A stretch of 64,000 nucleotides of DNA from Marsupella aquatica. Taxonomy: Eukaryota > Marchantiophyta. Positions 57,423 through 64,000 of this stretch are shown piece after piece. Each line of letters starts with the position of its first letter. Position 1 is the stretch's first letter. The notes under the pieces were generated by a model that searched no databases, had not been told where the DNA came from, and worked only from the letters and a program-made list of their open reading frames with translations. The position numbers were made by a program, and so were the translations under genes. The DNA lies in contig OZ316898.1 of the NCBI GenBank assembly GCA_973895155.1, positions 930,001 through 994,000 of the forward strand, read 5' to 3'.

Positions 57423-60247
57423 GATGGAAAGTACAATGTAGAGTCACCTAGAGCCCAGGCTGAAGGATGCCCAAATAAGAATTGAAGTGTACACCAACAT
57501 TTAAGTCAATGCAGCAGCTAATTATCCCAAAACTCCATCGTCCTCTTCATTGTGGTGTGGCGTTGAATTATCTTATGCAAGATGTCCATATAAATGGAAT
57601 GATTGAATTTTTCCCATGATTGTCATGTCCACTGTCTCCTCTTTGGAAGCGGAAATGATTCAGATTATAATTATATTATTAGATCACAAATGTTTTGGGA
57701 ATGCAATGCAAACAATCAACTGTATGCAAGGAACCTTTTGGAGACTTTACAATTGGGTATTGAGGCAGACTTGGGAGGGTTTTGTGAGCCCTGAAGGCTA
57801 TGGATGGGAAATGGATCACACTAAAAGCAAGGTCACTAGCTGTGATCAAACAGCTTTGTGATTCACCTTCCAAGAGATTTATTAAACGCCTATGTCAATT
57901 GAGTTGCTATCTTGACTTTCAGACGGTCAAGATTTGAAAGCAAATAAGAAATTTGGAGAAACTCAAATTTACTGGACAGGTAGCCTTGTGAAATGCTTAT
58001 CACTAACTAAGTGACATCAAATGGGGACCTCAACTTAGCTTGTTTAACCTGTGAAGGTTATCTAAACCATCCATGGTAAAGATATTAGTGACCAGTCCTA
58101 AGACATACAGTAAATCCTTCCTCTATGACAAGGGCGAAGTCTACTTATTGTTTACGGTTTATATTACCTTGAGATTCAATTGCCCTAACTTACATATTTA
58201 CCTACGGTTAGAATTATGGAGATTTTATTACTAGTCCTTCAGTTGATGGTCCAACCACTTTTTTTTGTCTTCAAAGGAAACAAGGAAGAACAATTTACTA
58301 CTTAGTTTCCCCACCCCAATAAGCACATACATTCATTGTAGGGAACCCATTTCAGGGTGAGCCCCCAGTTAATGGACCAAGCACTTGAACGCCGGCCGAC
58401 AAACGGACCAAGCACTGGAACTCAAGTCTTGAACCTGGCTTCTAGATGGACTGGGGAAGAGCTAGTAAGTGCCTCTTTTCCTTACTCCATGTTTTTTGCT
58501 TTTTTGGCAGCTTGACATAAATGTTTTTCTTACCTTACTTGAAAGTAAAGCCTGGATGGACCGAGTGGTGCCCCCATGGATTTACAGAGCTGGGATGGAC
58601 TGACTCCTAATATCAAAATTTGTTTGGATAGCACTCTTTACAGTTTTGACTCATATGTGACCTCTAAACAGGCTCGTGACCATTTGCAGCTGGTTTCCAT
58701 TAATATGCGCCCATGATGGTAAGTCACGGCTCACGCAAACTCCTCAGGGCGTCCTTCATAAAAGTTAAGTGTCTTTTCCAAAATTGGTCAGTACTGAGGG
58801 CGTTCTTCACAAAAGTGCGTCCGTTGGCTGTTAGGTTATGATATTCGATCATCTTTGTATCATCGACAATGGAGCAAATGGTTTCAGACAAAAATAAAAC
58901 TTTGTGAGGTAATAGATTGGATGTCTGAGAACCGGCTGGAAAGTTTTGTTTTTTCTGGCCTTGAAAACCAGAAGAATTCCATTAACGTGGTCAGAATACA
59001 AAACGGGGGCCCCGAAACGGGACCACCCATTGGGACCAAAGGTCAGTGTGCCAAAGCTGGAAGGGCCAGAACTAGGCAAGAAGACTGAGCCTCCGTGAAG
59101 GCAACCAAACAAGAGATTGGAGACTACCAAAGGAGCAGCACACTCCCAAAGCCCCGCCAGTGTTTGGGGACCCGCGAGGTCCCTTCTAGTGGGTCCGTGA
59201 TAAAGATTCCTCTATCAGTCTAGCAGTAGTGCAGCTTTGAGACCTGCAAGGGATGGATCCTCATGGTGGGCGTGGGGGACTGGTTGGACTCAGAGTGACT
59301 GTGGCTTTGTGTATGCTACCGGCTGGAAAGTTTTGAGCTGAAACGGAGATCCAAATGTTGTTTAAAAAAATGCACAAGTTTGCTGAAAACTAGCATTTCA
59401 CAGTTGGTAGAGACACCTGGAAAAATTACTCGAGGCATCATTCTCAAAAGTGAAGAGTCCTTCTAAAGATAGCCAGGCAATGTGAATTTTGGGTGTAAAA
59501 CAGAAACATTATGATTGTGTGCAAAACAAACCCCTCGTCTTAACTTTCTACCTTACTTGGACTTTGGATGTATTTTAAATGGCGTAGGGAACTCCATTAT
59601 TGAAAACCTGTAGAAGCAGTTTGGTAACTCTCCAGGAGGCCACGGACCATGGCCCTTGCATAGGCCTTCCGGCTAAAGTCTCAGCCCAATTGAAAGCAAG
59701 AGAAATGGATCACTAGCTCTAAGATGCGATCAAAAACATTTGTGCCACTCCATTGCTCCCATATTACAGATTCAAGCCTGCTGCCTAAGAAAGTGGTCAA
59801 TTAAGTCAGCACAAACTTTGCAAGTACTCACTGCATTTTCAAAAACATATGTGATATCTTGACGACTAACTCAACAGGGCATATGTGCCAATTTATTAAA
59901 GGTAATTTGGGCTCTCTGTTTAAGCCAAAAAAAAATCCAGCATGGTCTTTGATGTCCAATCTACTGCCTGATGATGTTGGAGCCTTTTTTGAGATCATTA
60001 CTTCATTTCTAATGAACACAAAAATGGTCAAATATTATAAACATGATCTATTTCACTTAACACTTGGAAAAATGCATGTGAGTCAATTCAAATTCTGTGT
60101 TCCTGAGTAATGTCATGACATCTTTCAAGTTCCAGTTTGTCAAGTCATCAAGCTATCGAGCTACCAAGGAGACCCGTTCAGTAGTGTAACTGGAACCAGT
60201 ATGTGGGTCTAGTTGGGATCTGTTAGTAACATTGATTAATTTTCTGA

Positions 60248-60360
60248 CCATTTTTGTATCTATTGGCCACTCTACCAAAAGGCAAAATTTGTTTGTTGCC
60301 AAAAACCATTTTTCTATCAATTGGACTCTACCAAAAGGCAAAATTTGTTTGGTGCCAAAA
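60248..60360. repeat. Tandem duplication, 58-bp unit
   Basis: CCATTTTTGTATCTATTGG and CCATTTTTCTATCAATTGG start the two copies at 60248 and 60306. Both continue CTCTACCAAAAGGCAAAATT TGTTTG and TGCCAAAAA. Confidence 0.8.
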
Positions 60361-61726
60361 AATTAGGAAAGTTGTTTGATGTGGTAAAGGGAAAGGGGGT
60401 AGGTTAAATAGGGTTAAGCGGGGGAGGATTGGGGTGCGTGTGTGTTCTTTTTTACAATTGCTCCATCCATTACAACATTGTTGAGAGCAGGAAATTAACA
60501 ACTTGTTGATACATAACTCTGGCAAGTACGTGGTTACATGGGGTTAACTGGAGCACAACTTAATCATGGTTAAGTGCTGCTTAGGTTAGACTAGTGGAGA
60601 AGGCCTATACCTTGGAGGAACACTTTATTGTGCTCACACTAGAGATCAATGGTCAAGAGTTGGAGACTGGAAAGAAAGAAGAATATTGTGTCATGGAGCT
60701 CAGTTTGTGACTACCGTAGCCAATGTATGGTGTTAGTGTCCCGGGGTCCTCACTTCTTTTCTTCCGACCCATCACTTGCGAATAAGTATAGGGTTTTTTA
60801 TTGGGTTTAGTGAAATACTTTTAAATTTTTGTTGAAGAACATTAGGGTTATTTTAATCCAATTTTGAGAATTATAAGAAGCATAGGGTTTTTAAAATCAA
60901 ATATGAGAATATTCTTGGAATATTCCATTAAGTTAAGGGTAAAAAATGTCTAAAAAACCCTTTATTGACCTAACTTTTAGGGTGTTTATTCCCCCAAAAC
61001 TTTGAGCATGATATGGGACACCCCTTGGATTGAGGCCCCCGAGGTTAGTGTATAGTGAATTTTTTCTTTTGGTCATAGACACACCCTAAACTGGGCAAAC
61101 CAAACATCTCTATGTCAAAATAGATTGTATATTGTGCACTAGTTCCATGTGACAACATGGTGGGCCAATTTTATCTCAACATAACTAACAATATTAAGGA
61201 TGTACATCCCCTGGGCCTCACTAAGGAAAATGTAATGAGATATACATGTGACCGAAGCCTCCCAGGTACCCTTTCTTATATTTTGGAGGAACATTTAAAT
61301 CTATTTTGTTTGTTCTAAAATGAAATTTTAGTTCTATATACAATCCTCCTAAGTTATTAGAATCTTTGATATTTTAGTATTTGAAATACCCTCTTCGTAC
61401 TCACACTCTTTCCTCATTTATAAAGGACAAAAGTTAAAGAAAAAGGGGGGATTGGGGGGGGGGGATCTTGTAGTGTTTGATGATGATGATTTGGTGGAGA
61501 ATAGATGTGGAGGCCTAGAATGGGGGGAAAGTTAATTGTACACTCATTCACTTGGCATGGTGTGGTTAAGAAAAATGGGAGAGAAATATACATGCATCTA
61601 TTTTGGCATGACATCAATGCATGCACATTATGTAATGCAATCTGACATTAGTTCTCATTTTTTGTTCCACATGTGTTCTCACATGCAAAGCATCTAGATG
61701 TTCCAATAAGAAACATCCAATGACCA

Positions 61727-61736
61727 AGAATTGAAG
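61727..61736. repeat. Left target-site duplication of the foldback element
   Basis: AGAATTGAAG, repeated exactly at 62726-62735 on the other side of the element. Confidence 0.75.
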
Positions 61737-62725
61737 GAGATATATGCTTGATGGGCCCCCTGGTGAACCTTTCTTACCTGATGGGCCCCTAGGTAACTTT
61801 TTTACCAAGTAGGACCCCTCTTAATGACCAGTACACCTGTTATTGTGTGGTGCCTACACCTGTCCTTGTGTGGTGCCTACTATGTATAGTGACTCCAAGC
61901 AAACTGCATAGTTGAACCGTGCGGTCAACCTTGCATGGTCGACCAAGAAACCCCGGAGATGATTTGGGAGAAACCGCGAAAAGCGACTGCCGCTGTCGAA
62001 ACTGCAATTTGAAGACAATATGCATTATGTCTTCGGATTCAATGGGTTAATGCCTGAAGACTCAATGGATTATGTCTTCCCGTGTTTCAAGGTTTAGGGT
62101 GTACCCCTACACCTTTGGGTCTGTCTTCTTTTGAAATTGTTTGTATGCATTGCACAGGGGAGTATTACCATTTTTGAGCGCATTTGTCAATCATTTGCCA
62201 ATTTTTGTTGTGGCGGCAGTAGGCAAATTCTGAACATTGAACTTGAATATTATTTGTGGACATTTGGAGGTACCCCACACTGACGCTGACAGTCGTGCAT
62301 GAAAACATCGTGAAAAACCCATGTGCGCAACGTGAAAAACATACCTAATAACTACCCCACGATACGGTAAAAACTTGAACCCGAAGACATAATCCATTGT
62401 GTCTTCAGGCATTAACCCAGTGAATCCAAAGACATAATGCATATTGTCTTCAAATTGCAGTTTCGACAGCGGCAGTCGTTTTTGCGGTTTCTCCCGAATC
62501 ATCTCCGTGGCTTCTCGGTCGACCATGCAAGGTTGACCGCACGGTTCAACTGTGCAGTTTGCTTGGAGTCACCATACATAGTAGGCACCACACAAGGACA
62601 GGTGTAGGCACCACACAAGAACAGGTGTACTGGTCATTAAGAGGGGTCCTACTTAGTAAAAAAAGTTACCTAGGGGCCCATCAGGTAAGAAAGGTTCACC
62701 AGGGGGCCCATCAAGCATATATCTT
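61737..62725. mobile_element. Complete foldback element, 343-bp terminal inverted repeats, MULE-like
   Basis: The left arm (61737-62079) and right arm (62383-62725) are both 343 bp and nearly identical as inverted repeats. The outer end reads (A/G)AGATATATGCTTGATGGG. A 10-bp direct repeat AGAATTGAAG flanks the element on both sides (61727-61736 and 62726-62735), which fits a target-site duplication. The 303-bp centre contains no long frame. Long inverted arms with 9-11-bp duplications are typical of Mutator-like elements, so a non-autonomous MULE or foldback element is the best inference; no transposase is present. High arm identity and an exact duplication suggest recent insertion. A second copy begins at 63217. 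Confidence 0.85.
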
Positions 62726-62735
62726 AGAATTGAAG
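62726..62735. repeat. Right target-site duplication of the foldback element
   Basis: AGAATTGAAG, an exact copy of 61727-61736. Confidence 0.75.
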
Positions 62736-63216
62736 TGACACTTTTGTCCCACCTAATTGTTCACACAAGTGTTCACACATGAAAAGAATCTAGATAGTCC
62801 AATTACATAGATCCAATGGTTAAGAATTTATGAGGTGATGTGGATTTTTTCGTGAATTCTTAGAATTACAAGAGTTTCTAACTAGACCCGTAACAATATG
62901 CAAAAGATAGATGAACCTGCCATGTAAACAATGTTATTTGAGTCAATTTCAAGGTTTTGGGAAAATGCATCTGAGCTTTGCATTCAAGTCCACTTTACAG
63001 ACAAAGTGGAGCTTTGCAAGTCCAGGCTTCACATACAAAGTGGAGGTCCATCCTAGTTTCAGATTCCTGGAAAGTAGATGCACAAGAGGATGGCACGAGT
63101 CAAACTGAGAATAATCTTTATTATCCAAAGCATGATCCACGTGATTACTCCTATTTCGCACGCTTTCACAAGCTGAATAGCTGAATGGTGCACACACACT
63201 TCCTTAGCGAGTTGAG
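62736..63216. other. Spacer between two foldback elements
   Basis: This is 481 bp of non-repetitive sequence with only short overlapping frames (62911-63197) of no recognisable family. A small internal repeat, CTTTGCA followed by AAGTCCA or ACAAAGTGGA, lies near 62975-63050. Confidence 0.4.
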
Positions 63217-64000
63217 GAGATATATGCTTGATGGGCCCCTTGGTGAACCTTTCTTACCTGATGGACCCCTAGGTAACTTTTTTTACCAAGTAGGACCCCT
63301 CTTAATGACCAGTACACCTGTTCTTGTGTGGTGCCTACACCTGTCCTTGTGTGGTGCCTACTATGTATGGTGACTCCAAGCAAACTGCACAGTTGAACCG
63401 TGCGGTCGACTTTACATGGTCAACCAAGAAACCACAGAGATTATTCGGGAAAAACCGTGAAAAGCGACTGCCGCTATCGAAACTGCGATTTGAAGACAAT
63501 ATGCATTATGTCTTCGGATTCACTAGGTTAATGCCTGAAGACACAATGGATTATGTCTTTGGGGTTCAAATTTTTACCGTATCGTGGGGTACTAGTTATT
63601 AGGTATGTTTTTCATGTTGCGCACATGGGTTTTTCATGATGTTTTCATGCACGACTGTCAGCGTCAGTATGGGGTACCTCCAAATGTCCACAAAGAATAT
63701 TCAAGTTCAATGTTCAGAATTTGCCTACTGCCGCCACAACAAAAATTGGCAAATGATTGACAATTGCGCTCAAAAAATGGTAATACTCCCTGTGCAATGC
63801 ATACAAACAATTTCAAAAGAAGACAGACCCAAAGGTGTCGGGGTACACCCTAAACCCTAAACCTTGAAACACGGGAAGACATAATCCATTGAGTCTTCAA
63901 GCATTAACCCATTGAATCCGAAGACATAATGCATATTGTCTTCAAATCATAGTTTTGACAGTGACAGTCTCTTTTCGCGGTTTCTCTCGAATCATCTCCA
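63217..64000. mobile_element. Second foldback element of the same family, cut by the window end
   Basis: The left arm starts at 63217 with GAGATATATGCTTGATGGG and runs to about 63560. The centre (about 63561-63874) is the reverse complement of the centre of the element at 61737-62725, so the two copies sit in opposite orientations. The right arm begins near 63875 and is truncated at 64000; by comparison with the complete copy it should end near 64217. The copies differ by scattered substitutions. No transposase frame is present; frames such as 63324-63602 run through the arm and are not genes. Confidence 0.8.

Larger units (their letters stand above)
57423..61736. other. Spacer upstream of the ZMYND12-like gene, no gene seen
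   Basis: The first few hundred bases should hold the promoter of the minus-strand gene. A 58-bp tandem duplication lies at 60248-60360. G-runs lie at 61445-61464. Frames at 57603-57861, 58855-59088 and 59859-60110 have no recognisable features. The AT-rich stretch 60780-61400 holds nothing I can name. Confidence 0.4.

Noticed and set aside
63185-63860. Plus-strand frames through the second foldback element
   Set aside because: They run through inverted arms shared by both elements and do not stay open in the other copy.
1-64000. Bacterial, organellar or viral origin of the window
   Set aside because: Spliced plant-family genes, peroxisomal targeting and eukaryotic transposon structures show nuclear plant DNA; no organellar or viral gene was seen.

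Overview
This is nuclear DNA from a eukaryote, most likely a seedless land plant and probably a bryophyte. The evidence is: GT-AG introns of about 140-1300 bp; three plant-type gene families (an ABCG11-like half transporter, a BKI1/MAKR-type protein and an At4g16210-like peroxisomal crotonase); and a ZMYND12-like axonemal TPR protein, which points to a plant with flagellated sperm. Low gene density (four full genes in 64 kb) and large AT-rich spacers fit a liverwort of the Marchantia type, but the species is an inference.

Layout. Bases 16-180 are the last coding exon of a plus-strand gene that begins outside the window. From about 181 to 20.4 kb I see no convincing gene, only AT-rich spacer with small tandem and inverted repeats. 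From about 20.5 to 24.1 kb lies a GC-rich repeat island. It holds a minus-strand coiled-coil ORF with one in-frame amber codon, telomere-like CCCTAAA units, and a series of GGGGGATTTAATCCCCC-type palindromes. A long leader from about 25.5 kb precedes the intronless MAKR/BKI1-like gene (27209-28816, plus). The four-exon crotonase gene (34002-35508, plus) ends in the peroxisomal signal SKL. It converges on the ten-exon ABCG11-like gene (38659-44272, minus). From 47.4 to 51 kb is a repeat nest with a tRNA-like SINE candidate. The ZMYND12-like gene runs 52704-57422 (minus, eight supported exons plus a tentative first exon). From 61.7 kb to the end are two members of one foldback element family. 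One is complete (989 bp, 343-bp inverted arms, 10-bp target duplication). The other is cut by the window end and carries its centre in the opposite orientation.

The genes do not form an operon or an obvious cluster. Their inferred roles are separate: export of surface lipids (ABCG11-like), membrane-proximal receptor-kinase regulation (MAKR), peroxisomal acyl-CoA chemistry (crotonase) and sperm axoneme assembly (ZMYND12-like). Exon limits were read by eye from GT-AG sites, reading-frame continuity and remembered family alignments. No search or transcript evidence was available.
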